A stretch of DNA of 64,000 nucleotides from Altererythrobacter lutimaris (GCF_013371495.1 NZ_JABWTA010000001.1:2516693-2580692); one strand, 5' to 3'. Positions 36,914 through 46,069 are shown, counted from the stretch's first letter. The notes: generated from the sequence alone by a model not told the origin. Made by a program: numbers and translations.

Positions 36914-36931
36914 AGCACCAAAATAGGTGCT
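36914..36931. promoter_or_regulatory. Inverted repeat before TonB receptor gene
   Basis: AGCACC / GGTGCT with a six-base AT loop, 20 bases before the ATG of the large receptor gene and just before its ribosome site GGAGAGGG. It could be an operator or a leader hairpin affecting translation. Confidence 0.35.
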
Positions 36932-36951
36932 AACCTGTGGAGAGGGAAATA

Positions 36952-39534
36952 ATGGAACGTAAGCTCGCATCTTATGCGGCAGGACTGCTTGTCGGCACCT
37001 GCCTTGCAACCCCCGCATTTGCGCAAGACGATGGCTCGGAGCCTCAAGCGCCTGAAGCGCGCGATGATGTTATCATCGTAACGGCAACACGCCGCGCTGA
37101 AGACGTGCAGGATATTCCAATCGCTGTGACCGCTGTCACGCCTGAAACGCTGGACAAGCAAGGCGTCGTCAACGTTCAGAATATTACTTCGGTCAGCCCG
37201 AGCTTCTCGACCTCGAACGCTCAGATCGCGTCGGGCTCGGTCGTTCTGCGTATCCGCGGTGTTGGTACGACTTCCAACAATATCGGTTTTGAAAGTGCTG
37301 TCGGTATCTTCGTCGATGGCGCTTATCAGTCGCGTCCGGGCGTTGCGCTTTCCGAATTCGTCGATGTCGAACGCGTTGAAGTTCTGCGTGGCCCGCAAGG
37401 CACATTGTTTGGCCGCAATACGTCGGCCGGTGCCTTGAACATCACCAATCGCCGTCCTGATGTGACGGAGTTTGGCGGCTTTGCGAACGTAACTTATGGC
37501 AACCACGATCTGATCAGCGTGCAGGGCGCCATCAACGCGCCGCTGGTTGAAGACACGCTCGCGCTGCGCGTCACCGGCGCCTACCGCGAACGCGATGGTT
37601 ACGTCGATGTGCTCGACAACACTGTCACGAAGTTTGGCGAATCCAACACAATCGACCAGTTCCTGGTCCGCGGCCAACTGGGCTATGAAGGTGATAGCGG
37701 CATTCGTGCTCGCTTGATCTTCGACTACAGCGAAGCTGAAAACCAGTGCTGTGCAGCAGTTGAGATGCTGGCTGACTCCACGATTGATGCGACGCTGCTT
37801 GCGTTGGGCGCTTCAGGCCCGCGTGGGGGTATGTCTGCGCCAATCGTAGCAACCAGCCCATTCGATTCTGCTACTGGCCGCGATGTCATGCGCCAGCGTG
37901 TGGCTTCGGCAACCCGTCTACCCCTTGCGAATGTTGATCAGTGGGGCGTCACGGGTGAGATCGAAGTTCCACTCGGAGACAATGCCGACATTATCTATAT
38001 CGGCTCCTATCGTGATTTCAGTTCGTCTGAGAATTACGACTCCGACTTCTCGACGCTGGATGTGTTCGATGTTGACCGGCTGGATACGCAAATCCAGACA
38101 ATGACACACGAGCTGCGCGTACAGGGTGACGCGATGGATGGCCGTTTGTCCTGGATGATCGGTGGATATTATGCCGATGAGGACATCGATTCCGACATCG
38201 ATTTCGTTCTTGGGTCGGACTATGATCTCCTGATCGGCGGCGTTTTTGGCGGCCTCCTTGGTCCCGCACCGCTCACATTCCTGACAGACTTGATTGTGGA
38301 CGGCGTCCCGAATGGCAATGGTATCAACCCAGCCGGCACAACTGCGACCAATGTTTATGCGCAAAGCAGTGAAAGCTGGTCGATCTTTACGCATAACACG
38401 TTCGATATCACGGACAGCTTGGCTCTGACGGTCGGCCTTCGTTACTCGGACGAGAGCAAAACGGGCGGTTTCCAGCAGACTGAGAGTACAAATCCAACCT
38501 GTCTGACATTGCTTGGCGGTACGGCAACCATTGCTGGCGTCGTGGGCCCTGACTTGGTTGGCAGTGTGCTGGGCACAGGCTGCTTTGCATTCACTGCACC
38601 AGCAATCGGCAACGACATGATCGCATTCCCGCTGCCGCGAGAATTCGAAGTGCCGTTCAGCGATAGCGAGCTGATCTACACCGGTAAGCTGACCTATCAG
38701 TTCGCTGCTCCGGTTACCGCATATGCCAGCTTTACCCATGGCTATAAGTCAGGCGGTATCAACCTGGATATCACCGCCAACTCAGGTGGCGCAGATCCGA
38801 CGTTCGCCTCGGAAGAAGTCGACGCATACGAGATCGGTATCAAAGCGAAGATGCTGGACGATGCAGTGACCTTGAACGTCGCTGCCTTCCACGAGGAATT
38901 CTCGGACTTCCAGGTTCTGGAATTCACTGGCGCTCAGTTCACGACGTTCAACGTGGCAAGCGCGAAGTCGACAGGTCTTGAGATCGAGTCAATCATTCGA
39001 CCTGATCAGAACTTCACCTTCAATCTTGGTCTGACGTATACCGATGCGCGCTATCCGAGCGATTGCGCCGGCGACCTCACGGACTCAGTCAACGTGGTTG
39101 CACTGTGCGGCAATTCGCTCACGAATGCGCCTAAGTGGGTTGGCATTGTTGGAGCGAACTATGATCGCGACATCGGCAACGACTTCCGTATGTTCCTGGC
39201 TGGCCAGGTCCGCACGGAAAGCGATCGTCGCACCTCAACGCAGGCGATTGTTCTACCAAACGCAGCAGCGATTACCGCTGCCGGAAGCTTGCAGGCTGCG
39301 GTCGATGCAGCGCCGCTGCTTCCGTTCGATGTTCAGGACGGCAACACAAAGATCAACCTGCGTGCAGGCTTTGGTGCAGCTGACAAGCGCTGGACGTTGG
39401 AAGCATGGGTCAACAATCTGACCAACGTCACGACACGCGGCGTTACCTTTAACACAGTGCTTCGCGGCGGTTCGCGCTCGGCCTTTATTCAAGAGCCGCG
39501 CACTTCTGGTGTGACACTACGCGTAGAGTTCTAA
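36952..39534 (+). CDS. TonB-dependent receptor (860 residues)
   Basis: Large outer-membrane receptor of the sphingomonad type. Signal peptide ending ATPAFA (residue 24), TonB box region DDVIIVTATRRAEDVQDIPIAVTAV, plug motifs VRGVGTTSNNIGFESAVGIFVDGAY (seen as RIRGVGTT...VGIFVDGAYQSR) and VLRGPQGTLFGRNTSAGALNI. The barrel ends in GVTLRVEF. This group is greatly expanded in sphingomonads and takes up varied carbon sources and iron compounds. Start ATG 36952 after GGAGAGGG. A hairpin terminator follows. Confidence 0.92.
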   Translation: MERKLASYAAGLLVGTCLATPAFAQDDGSEPQAPEARDDVIIVTATRRAEDVQDIPIAVTAVTPETLDKQGVVNVQNITSVSPSFSTSNAQIASGSVVLRIRGVGTTSNNIGFESAVGIFVDGAYQSRPGVALSEFVDVERVEVLRGPQGTLFGRNTSAGALNITNRRPDVTEFGGFANVTYGNHDLISVQGAINAPLVEDTLALRVTGAYRERDGYVDVLDNTVTKFGESNTIDQFLVRGQLGYEGDSGIRARLIFDYSEAENQCCAAVEMLADSTIDATLLALGASGPRGGMSAPIVATSPFDSATGRDVMRQRVASATRLPLANVDQWGVTGEIEVPLGDNADIIYIGSYRDFSSSENYDSDFSTLDVFDVDRLDTQIQTMTHELRVQGDAMDGRLSWMIGGYYADEDIDSDIDFVLGSDYDLLIGGVFGGLLGPAPLTFLTDLIVDGVPNGNGINPAGTTATNVYAQSSESWSIFTHNTFDITDSLALTVGLRYSDESKTGGFQQTESTNPTCLTLLGGTATIAGVVGPDLVGSVLGTGCFAFTAPAIGNDMIAFPLPREFEVPFSDSELIYTGKLTYQFAAPVTAYASFTHGYKSGGINLDITANSGGADPTFASEEVDAYEIGIKAKMLDDAVTLNVAAFHEEFSDFQVLEFTGAQFTTFNVASAKSTGLEIESIIRPDQNFTFNLGLTYTDARYPSDCAGDLTDSVNVVALCGNSLTNAPKWVGIVGANYDRDIGNDFRMFLAGQVRTESDRRTSTQAIVLPNAAAITAAGSLQAAVDAAPLLPFDVQDGNTKINLRAGFGAADKRWTLEAWVNNLTNVTTRGVTFNTVLRGGSRSAFIQEPRTSGVTLRVEF

Positions 39535-39573
39535 GCTCTACGCTCGTCCTATCGGGGGAGAGGACGAAAGAAG

Positions 39574-39610
39574 AGGGCGGTGGGTCACTGACCTGCCGCC
39601 CTTTTGTTTT
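39574..39610 (+). terminator. Rho-independent terminator after the TonB receptor
   Basis: Stem AGGGCGGTGGGTCA / TGACCTGCCGCCCT (two mismatches) with a one-base gap, then TTTTGTTTT. It lies 40 bases after the receptor stop. Confidence 0.8.
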
Positions 39611-39697
39611 GGGATCGTCGTCAGAGTATCCATTCTGACCATTCCTAAGCCGTCCTTACTCCCGCCCAGTCTTGTCGTGTTTCGAAGGTCAGGCCGA

Positions 39698-39775
39698 GCC
39701 ACCCGATCCCTCCACCCTTCCACCAGGAGCCTGCCGGGATACTATCCGGGTGGAAGGGTGGAGGGAGCAGGTGGC
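39698..39775. repeat. Long palindrome 1 (27-bp arms)
   Basis: Arms at 39698-39724 and 39749-39775 are inverted copies with two mismatches in 27. An inner stem (GGAT / ATCC) lies between. The arms share CCCTCCACCCTTCCACC with palindrome 2. It sits just downstream of the acyl-CoA dehydrogenase gene and has no T run, so it does not look like an ordinary terminator. Confidence 0.85.
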
Positions 39776-39797
39776 TATGGCATTGAGCGTAACCCCC

Positions 39798-40961
39798 CTA
39801 CATGCTTCTCGCGATCAGCATTTTCATGATCTCGTTTGAACCGCCATAGATACGCGCAATTCGGGTGTCGCGGTACATCCGAGCGATCGCATAATCATTG
39901 ATGTAGCCAGCACCACCATGGAATTGCAGGCACTTGTCGACAACTTCGCTTTGTAGTTCCGTGACCCAGTATTTAGCCATGCTCGCAGTTGCGACATCAA
40001 GCTTGCCTTCCAGCAACTTTGCGATGCAGTCATTCACGAAAACCCGAGCTGCTGTGCCGCGCGCTTTCAGGTCCGCTAGCGTGAACTGGGTGTTCTGAAA
40101 GTCCCAGATCGTCTTGCCAAAAGCCTTGCGGTTCTTGACGTAATCAACGGTGACTTCGAGCGCTTTCTCAATGCCGGTCATCGCGCCCATCGCAATCACC
40201 AGGCGCTCTTGCGGCAGCTCACCCATCAACTGGTAGAAGCCCTTGCCTTCAACTCCGCCCAAGATGTTGTCGCTTGGCACGAACACGTCGTCAAAGAACA
40301 GCTCTGAGGTGTCCTGCGCATCGAGCCCGATCTTGTCGAGCTTCTTGCCGCGCTGGAAGCCTTCGGCCCCTTCTGTCTCCAGCAACATGAGCGAAATGCC
40401 TTTCGCGCCCTCGCTGGGATCGGTCTTGGCAACGACGATAATGAAATCAGCTGATTGGCCGTTGGAGATCCAGGTCTTGGAACCATTCAAGCGGTAGCCA
40501 TTGCCGTCCTTGAGCGCAGTCGTCTTGATGCTCTGCAAGTCAGAGCCGGCGTCCGGTTCGCTCATAGCGATTGCGCTGACCAGCTCACCGGTGACGAGCT
40601 TGGGCAGATATTTCTTCTTCTGCTCCTCGGTGCCATGACGCACGAGATAGGGCAGGATGATGGTGTTGTGCAGGCTCGCTGCAAAGCCTTCGACGCCATG
40701 TTTGGCCTGTTGGTCAATGACGACCATGTCGTGGCGGAAATCGCCACCATGGCCGCCATACTCTTCCGGAACGGATACGCCCAGCAGGCCGGCTTCGCCC
40801 GCTTCATTCCAGAACTCGCGTTCCACCTGGCCGTCTTCGCGCCATTTCAGAATACGCTTTTCCGGCGCGTGTTGCTGATAGAACTTGCCCACGGCATCGG
40901 CGAAGATCGAAATCTCCTCGTCTTCCATAAAGGCGGGTTGGGGTACGTCGATAACGGGCAT
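39798..40961 (-). CDS. Acyl-CoA dehydrogenase
   Basis: FAD-dependent dehydrogenase of 387 residues that makes the 2,3 double bond in acyl-CoA. Signatures: AIAMSEPDAGSDLQSIKTTA, the FAD-binding LNGSKTWISNGQSAD, QFTLADLKARGTAARVF and the C-terminal QFHGGAGYINDYAIARMYRD. The late sequence ARIYGGSNEIMKMLIARSM is typical, and the position of the catalytic Glu fits YGGSNEI. It belongs to the same minus-strand catabolic set as the enoyl-CoA hydratase, but two large palindromes bracket it. Confidence 0.93.
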   Translation of the reverse strand: MPVIDVPQPAFMEDEEISIFADAVGKFYQQHAPEKRILKWREDGQVEREFWNEAGEAGLLGVSVPEEYGGHGGDFRHDMVVIDQQAKHGVEGFAASLHNTIILPYLVRHGTEEQKKKYLPKLVTGELVSAIAMSEPDAGSDLQSIKTTALKDGNGYRLNGSKTWISNGQSADFIIVVAKTDPSEGAKGISLMLLETEGAEGFQRGKKLDKIGLDAQDTSELFFDDVFVPSDNILGGVEGKGFYQLMGELPQERLVIAMGAMTGIEKALEVTVDYVKNRKAFGKTIWDFQNTQFTLADLKARGTAARVFVNDCIAKLLEGKLDVATASMAKYWVTELQSEVVDKCLQFHGGAGYINDYAIARMYRDTRIARIYGGSNEIMKMLIARSM

Positions 40962-40981
40962 TACTCTCTCCTGATTTCCGT

Positions 40982-41059
40982 GCCTCCCGCACCCTCCACC
41001 CTTCCACCCGGATTGTGTCCCGGAAGGCTCCGGGTGGAAGGGTGGAGGGTGCGGGAGGC
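40982..41059. repeat. Perfect long palindrome 2 (30-bp arms)
   Basis: Arms at 40982-41011 and 41030-41059 are perfect inverted copies over 30 bases, with an 18-base spacer. The arms start GCCTCCCGCACCC and include CTCCACCCTTCCACCCGG. It lies between the enoyl-CoA hydratase and acyl-CoA dehydrogenase genes, both on the minus strand, so the mRNA of any joint operon would carry a very stable hairpin. Confidence 0.92.
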
Positions 41060-41085
41060 CAAGGCTTCCTTACAAAGGCGCCAGA

Positions 41086-41847
41086 TTACTTCCCCTTCCA
41101 GTTGGGCTTGCGCTTCTCGGCAAAGGCGGCCGCGCCCTCGCGCGCATCTTCTGAGACGAAGACCGGCGCGATGAGCTTGGCTTGCTCGTTATAGCGTTCA
41201 TCCATCGCCCAACCGCGCGATTCCTTCATGATCTGCTTGGAGACACGCACGGCAAGCGGACCATTGGTCGCGATGCTGGCAGCGAGCTCCAATGCTCCAT
41301 CGAGTGCAGAGCCATCGGTCACGCGGTTGATCAGGCCTAGCTCGTAAGCGCGATCCGCGCCGATAAAGTCGCCTGTGAGCGCAAGTTCCATGGCCACGCG
41401 CTCAGGGATCTGGTCGGGCAGCATCATTACACCGCCGGCAGCCGCGACGAGGCCGCGCTTCGCCTCGGGAATGCCGAATTTCGCATCCTTGTGCGCCACA
41501 ACCAGATCACACGCAATCATCAGCTCAAGACCGCCAGCCAGCGCGTAGCCTTCAACCGCTGCAATCAGCGGCTTTGCAGGCGGTGCCTGTACCACACCGC
41601 CAAAGCCGCGTCCTTCGACCGTCGGCGACTCGCCGCGCAAGAACCCCTTGAGGTCCATGCCCGAGCAAAATGTTCCGCCCGCACCAGTGAGGATGCCGAC
41701 GCGCAGATCGTCTTCGCTGTCCAAGCGATCCATCGCCGCCGCAATCCCTTCAGCAGCCGCTTTGGTCATTGCGTTCTTGGCTTCTGGTCGGTTGATCGTG
41801 ACAATCAACACGCCGTCGCGGACTTCAGTAAGAACTTCTTCGGCCAT
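41086..41847 (-). CDS. Crotonase / enoyl-CoA hydratase family protein
   Basis: A 253-residue crotonase-fold enzyme. The oxyanion-hole strands are in TFCSGMDLKGF and AVEGYALAGGLELMIACDL, and the two Glu positions of hydratases are kept in GLELM and GIPEAKRG. It likely hydrates enoyl-CoA in fatty-acid or side-chain breakdown. It diverges from a thiolase gene with a 100-base gap. Confidence 0.9.
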   Translation of the reverse strand: MAEEVLTEVRDGVLIVTINRPEAKNAMTKAAAEGIAAAMDRLDSEDDLRVGILTGAGGTFCSGMDLKGFLRGESPTVEGRGFGGVVQAPPAKPLIAAVEGYALAGGLELMIACDLVVAHKDAKFGIPEAKRGLVAAAGGVMMLPDQIPERVAMELALTGDFIGADRAYELGLINRVTDGSALDGALELAASIATNGPLAVRVSKQIMKESRGWAMDERYNEQAKLIAPVFVSEDAREGAAAFAEKRKPNWKGK

Positions 41848-41948
41848 CAGGCACTCCCATTTTCTTTAGCAACTCAATTCTTGTGCAAGTGGTGCGCACC
41901 GTTTACGGAAACGTCAACTCCATTTTGAGTCTGAGAGAGGAAATTGCA

Positions 41949-43217
41949 GTGGCAGAAGCCTATATCGTTGACGCAGTGCGCACTCCGCGCGGGATCGGAA
42001 AGCAAGGCAAGGGCGCGCTGGCCGCTGAACACCCGCAGCATCTAGCCGCGACTGTGCTGAAAGCGATTGCCGAGCGCAATTCGCTCGATACAGCGACTGT
42101 CGACGATGTAATCTGGTCGGTGTCTACGCAAGACGGCATGCAGGGCGGTGACCTGGGCCGGATGGCGGCGCTGGATGCAGGTTATGACGTGACCAGCTCC
42201 GGCATGACGCTTGATCGCTTCTGCGGCGGCGGCATCACTTCTGTGAATCTTGCGGCGGCTCAAGTGATGAGCGGCATGGCCGATTGCGTGGTTGCAGGCG
42301 GAACCGAGATGATGAGCCTCACCGCCGCGATGACGAAGGAGAAGATGCAGGCAGGCATCAAGCCGATGATGATGGGCAGCTATAATGAGCGGCTGCAAAA
42401 GGTTCATCCTCAGAGCCACCAGGGCATTTGCGGCGATGCGATAGCGACCATCGAAGGTTTCACGCGCGAAGAGCTGGATGAAGTGGGCTATCGCAGTCAG
42501 CAACGCGCCGCTGAAGCGATCAGCGAAGGGCGTTTCGACAAATCGGTCGTGCCGGTCGTCGCGGATGATGGTTCAGTCATCCTCGACAAAGAGGAATATC
42601 CACGTCCGCAGACGACGCTGGAGGGGCTCGGCGAGTTGGAGCCTGCTTTCACGAAAATTGCGGACGTTCCGCTCGATGCCAATGGCACGACTTTCCGCGG
42701 CTTGATCAATCAGAAATACCCCGACGTCGAGATCCAGCATTTCCACCATGCGGGTAACTCGTCCGGCGTGGTCGATGGCGCAGCGGCGGTTCTCGTCGCG
42801 AGCAAGGAATATTGCGAAGCGAACGGGTTGAAGCCGCGCGCGCGGGTCGTCCAGACCGCCAATATGGGCGATGATCCGACGCTAATGCTCAATGCGCCGG
42901 TCCCTGCGGCCAAGCGCGTGCTGGAGAAGGCTGGGATGAGTATCGAGGACATTGACCTGTTCGAGATCAACGAGGCCTTTGCAGTCGTTGCGGCCAAGTT
43001 CGTGCGCGACCTTGAGCTCGATTGGGACAAGGTCAACGTCAATGGCGGCTCGATTGCCTTGGGCCACCCGATTGGCGCAACCGGATCGATCCTGATCGGC
43101 ACAATGGTTGACGAGCTCGAGCGTCAGGACAAGCGCTATGGCCTTGTCACTATGTGTGCAGCAGGCGGTATGGCCCCGGCGATCATCGTCGAGCGGGTCA
43201 GCGACTTCGTCGACTGA
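41949..43217 (+). CDS. Acetyl-CoA C-acetyltransferase (thiolase)
   Basis: Thiolase of 422 residues. Starts MAEAYIVDAVRTPRGIGKQGKG. The nucleophile Cys is in LDRFCGGGITSVNLAAAQV, the His in NVNGGSIALGHPIGATG and the second Cys in TMCAAGGMAPA. It cleaves 3-ketoacyl-CoA or joins acetyl-CoA units. GTG start at 41949 after AGAGAGGAAA; the frame extends upstream to 41883 without support. Divergent from the enoyl-CoA hydratase gene; together they supply the last beta-oxidation steps. Confidence 0.93.
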   Translation: MAEAYIVDAVRTPRGIGKQGKGALAAEHPQHLAATVLKAIAERNSLDTATVDDVIWSVSTQDGMQGGDLGRMAALDAGYDVTSSGMTLDRFCGGGITSVNLAAAQVMSGMADCVVAGGTEMMSLTAAMTKEKMQAGIKPMMMGSYNERLQKVHPQSHQGICGDAIATIEGFTREELDEVGYRSQQRAAEAISEGRFDKSVVPVVADDGSVILDKEEYPRPQTTLEGLGELEPAFTKIADVPLDANGTTFRGLINQKYPDVEIQHFHHAGNSSGVVDGAAAVLVASKEYCEANGLKPRARVVQTANMGDDPTLMLNAPVPAAKRVLEKAGMSIEDIDLFEINEAFAVVAAKFVRDLELDWDKVNVNGGSIALGHPIGATGSILIGTMVDELERQDKRYGLVTMCAAGGMAPAIIVERVSDFVD

Positions 43218-43225
43218 GCGCGCAA

Positions 43226-44755
43226 ATGATCGCTGGCAACACGCCCGTTATTATCGGGGTAGGGCAGGCTTCCGAGCGGCTCGATCACCCGGGCTACGAG
43301 GCTCTGTCCTATATGGACCTGGCAGGACGGGCGTTAGCGGCTGCCATAGCCGATGCTAATGCCGCTGGTGATGTTGCTGGAGCTATTGATACGATCTGCG
43401 CCATCCGCCAATTCGAGATTTCCTATCCGGGCGCGATGGTGCCGTTTGGCAAATCCGATAATCCGCCGCGTTCGATAGGCAAGCGGGTTGGTGCGGACCC
43501 GCGCAGGGCGATCCTCGAAGTCACAGGTGGCCAAAGCAATCAGAAAATGGTTGGCGAACTCGCTAGCGACATCGCTCTTGGTGAAAGCGATATGGCCGTC
43601 GTGGTTGGATCGGAAGCAATTTCGACAGTTCGACATTTGCTTCAGTCGGGTGAACAGCCCGATTGGTCCGAGGAAGTCGGTGGCCAGTTGGAAGATCGCG
43701 GTTTTGGCCTTGAACGCTATGCTGAGCCCGGTGTCCTTGAACACTTCGGGGGTAGGCCCATTGAAGGCTATGCAGTTAATGAGAATGCCAGGCGAGCGCG
43801 GCTAGGGCTTTCGCTCGAAGACTACCGCAAGCAAATCGGCGAATTGTTCGCGCCTTTCACGGAAGTTGCGGCGAATAATCCTCATGCCGCAGCACCGGTC
43901 GCGCGATCAGCGGACGAGCTTGCAGAGGTCACAGAGCGTAATCGGATCATCGCTGAACCTTATCCTCGCATGGTCGTGTCGCGTGACCAAGTGAACCAAG
44001 GCGCTGCCATAATCCTGGCAAGTGCCGCAAAGGCGCGCGAGCTGGGTGTGCCGGAAGAGCGCTGGGTCCACATTCACGCTGTGTCAGCGGCGCAGGAACT
44101 GCCGACGATGCAACGCCCGGACCTAGCCCGCAGCGAGGCCGCGGAGCGCTCGCTTGATATTGCGCTGGGAAGGGCAGGGAGGTTTGCTGACGGCATCACC
44201 TATTTCGACCTGTATAGCTGTTTCGCGGTTCCGGTCTTCAATGTGATCGAACACTTGCTGATCGAGCCCGATGACCCGCGCGGGCTTACTTTAACAGGCG
44301 GCCTGCCCTTCTTCGGTGGCCCCGGCAACAACTACTCCGCTCACGCGATCGCAGAAGCAGTGCAGCGGGTTCGTGATGATCGAGGAGCCTTTGCGCTAGT
44401 TGGCGCCAATGGCGGGGTCATGGGCAAATATGCGACCGGGATCTATTCAGCGGTACCGGCCGATTGGTCGTCGAATGACCGCTATATGGTTGTGCCGATG
44501 TCCCGCAAACGCGAGAAATACAGCACTGATCCGCACGATACCTGCACGGTCGAGACCTACACCATTGCGCACCTCAAGAAAGGGCCTCGCATAATGTATG
44601 TTGGCCGCAACAGTGCCGGTGAACGCGTGGCGGGCAATGGCGATTGGGAGCATGAGCCGACCCGCGCTCTGTTCGAAAGCGGAGAACCATTCGGTGCAAA
44701 GCTGACGGTCAGGCAGGATGAACGCGGGCGCAATATTGGGCGTGTCGCGGCCTAG
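43226..44755 (+). CDS. Thiolase-like acetyl-CoA acetyltransferase, active-site variant
   Basis: A 509-residue protein of the thiolase superfamily, begun at ATG 43226, eight bases after the upstream thiolase stop. The fold is visible from NTPVIIGVGQASERLDHPGYEALSYMDLAGRAL through the late GGLPFFGGPGNNYSAHAIAE and VGANGGVMGKYATGIYS. The place of the nucleophile Cys reads GGQSNQKMVGELA and that of the second Cys reads GANGG, so both cysteines appear absent. A C-terminal 90-residue extension (RKREKYSTDPHD onward) is present. It may bind acyl-CoA or act in a partner complex instead of as a normal thiolase. Confidence 0.75.
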   Translation: MIAGNTPVIIGVGQASERLDHPGYEALSYMDLAGRALAAAIADANAAGDVAGAIDTICAIRQFEISYPGAMVPFGKSDNPPRSIGKRVGADPRRAILEVTGGQSNQKMVGELASDIALGESDMAVVVGSEAISTVRHLLQSGEQPDWSEEVGGQLEDRGFGLERYAEPGVLEHFGGRPIEGYAVNENARRARLGLSLEDYRKQIGELFAPFTEVAANNPHAAAPVARSADELAEVTERNRIIAEPYPRMVVSRDQVNQGAAIILASAAKARELGVPEERWVHIHAVSAAQELPTMQRPDLARSEAAERSLDIALGRAGRFADGITYFDLYSCFAVPVFNVIEHLLIEPDDPRGLTLTGGLPFFGGPGNNYSAHAIAEAVQRVRDDRGAFALVGANGGVMGKYATGIYSAVPADWSSNDRYMVVPMSRKREKYSTDPHDTCTVETYTIAHLKKGPRIMYVGRNSAGERVAGNGDWEHEPTRALFESGEPFGAKLTVRQDERGRNIGRVAA

Positions 44756-45396
44756 TCTTTCTTGCGATTGCCGCCAAGGAAATCGAGCGCATCAAAGCCT
44801 TCAGGCGCAGGCACCTCGGTAATCGGATCATCGCGATCATCGAACTCTGTGCGCAGCGCGCGGCTCATCACCGCATGCATGAGGTACATGCATGTTGTGT
44901 AAGTGAGCTCGAGAATTTCCTCGTCGGAAAATTGCTCCTTCAGCTCCGCAAACAAAGCATCGGGCACGCGGCCCTGATGCGTCACCAGCCGGTCCGCATA
45001 GGCGAGCACCAACCGCTCTTTCGCGTCGAACAGCTCGGAAGTCTGCCAAACAGGGATGGCTTCGATCTTGTCGTCTGGGTAGGCGAGGCCGCGCAAGCTC
45101 TTGCAATGCTGCGAGAAAACGAATTGGCTGCCCGTCGCCCATCCAGCCCAGGTCTGGCCAAGCTCGCGAAGCACGGGATTAAGCTTGCGGCTTGGGTCCC
45201 TGTAATAGGCAAAGCCTTGCGCCGCATGCTTGAGCGTTGCGGGCGAGTTCGCAAATACCGTCCACCAGTCGCCGGGCGTGCCCGTCGCGGTGCCAGGCTC
45301 TGCGACCGGGTCGCGCTCGCCGAAGAGCAACATGTAGAGCGGGATTGCGACTTCTTTGTCCGCTTCATCGCGCGACACTTCTCTCAAGCGTGGCAT
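44752..45396 (-). CDS. Carboxymuconolactone decarboxylase family protein
   Basis: A 214-residue AhpD/CMD-fold protein. The helical core is seen in RELGQTWAGWATGSQFVFSQHCKSLRG and FDAKERLVLAYADRLVTHQGRVPDALF, followed by DEEILELTYTTCMYLMHAVMSRAL. The usual CxxC or ExxxCxxH pair is replaced by SQHCKSLRG, so redox activity of the AhpD type is unlikely. Its 3' end overlaps the thiolase-like gene by four bases on the other strand. It follows the VOC gene closely (3-base gap), so the two probably form one minus-strand operon. Confidence 0.7.
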   Translation of the reverse strand: MPRLREVSRDEADKEVAIPLYMLLFGERDPVAEPGTATGTPGDWWTVFANSPATLKHAAQGFAYYRDPSRKLNPVLRELGQTWAGWATGSQFVFSQHCKSLRGLAYPDDKIEAIPVWQTSELFDAKERLVLAYADRLVTHQGRVPDALFAELKEQFSDEEILELTYTTCMYLMHAVMSRALRTEFDDRDDPITEVPAPEGFDALDFLGGNRKKD

Positions 45397-45399
45397 GGA

Positions 45400-45933
45400 T
45401 CAGGCCTCCACTCGGTCGGCGGCGGTCGCAGGTTCGTGCGCGATATCTTCAGGGCCGAAGCTCTTTGTCGTCGCGGCAAACTCCAGCATGATGCCGTTGG
45501 GATCGGTGAAATAGACCGAACGGACGAATACGCCCTCGTGCAATTCGCGGCTCATCCCCATCGGGCTGTCATCGTGATTGACCACCGCATGTGTATGCTC
45601 GACCCCTGCTTCTTCCAGCCGCTCGAGCGCTGCTTCCAGCTCGTCCTCCTCCATGTCGAAAGCCAGATGGTTCATTGAGCCAATCGCAGTCTTGGCCTCG
45701 TAAGGGAACTTCTTGACCGAGGCGATGCCGGGGGCTGCAGGCGGGCCGTCCGCCCACCAGAAGAATGCGACGGCATTGCCATTGCCGCAATCAAAGAAGA
45801 AATGCTGTCCGCCGCCGGGCAGCTCGACTGTCTTGAACAGCGGCATGTTGAGGACCTTGGTGTAGAACTCGACCGTTTCCTTCATGTCGCGGCACACCAG
45901 CGCGACGTGGTTGATCCCGGCGGTCTTGATCAT
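45400..45933 (-). CDS. VOC family (glyoxalase/dioxygenase-like) protein
   Basis: A 177-residue VOC-fold protein starting MIKTAGINHVALVCRDMKETVEFYTKVLNM across its first strand and helix. Possible metal ligands are His10 and the residues in IGSMNHLAFDME and the late GIMLEFAATT. Substrate unknown. Start chosen at 45933, preceded by a clear AAGGAGA ribosome site; the upstream in-frame extension to 45984 is not supported. Divergent from the hppD operon. Confidence 0.82.
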   Translation of the reverse strand: MIKTAGINHVALVCRDMKETVEFYTKVLNMPLFKTVELPGGGQHFFFDCGNGNAVAFFWWADGPPAAPGIASVKKFPYEAKTAIGSMNHLAFDMEEDELEAALERLEEAGVEHTHAVVNHDDSPMGMSRELHEGVFVRSVYFTDPNGIMLEFAATTKSFGPEDIAHEPATAADRVEA

Positions 45934-46018
45934 GGGCTGCTCTCCTTGAGCGATGAGCCTGCCCGCATCTCCGCGCGATTGCAATCATGCGAGGCGCCTG
46001 CTCTGCCTTCGCAGACCT

Positions 46019-46047
46019 TTGACAAAACATGCAGATTGACCTATTTA
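46019..46047 (+). promoter_or_regulatory. Promoter of the hppD operon
   Basis: TTGACA and TATTTA separated by exactly 17 bases. The -10 lies inside the left arm of the inverted repeat at 46040-46069. The ATG of hppD is about 75 bases downstream of the expected start of transcription. Confidence 0.65.
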
Positions 46048-46069
46048 GTTACAAAAGAAACTAAATAGG
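46040..46069. promoter_or_regulatory. Probable operator in the hppD control region
   Basis: Perfect 11-bp inverted repeat CCTATTTAGTT / AACTAAATAGG with an 8-base spacer ACAAAAGA. It covers the -10 and start region of the hppD promoter, so a dimeric repressor bound there would block the operon. No regulator gene is adjacent. Confidence 0.7.
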
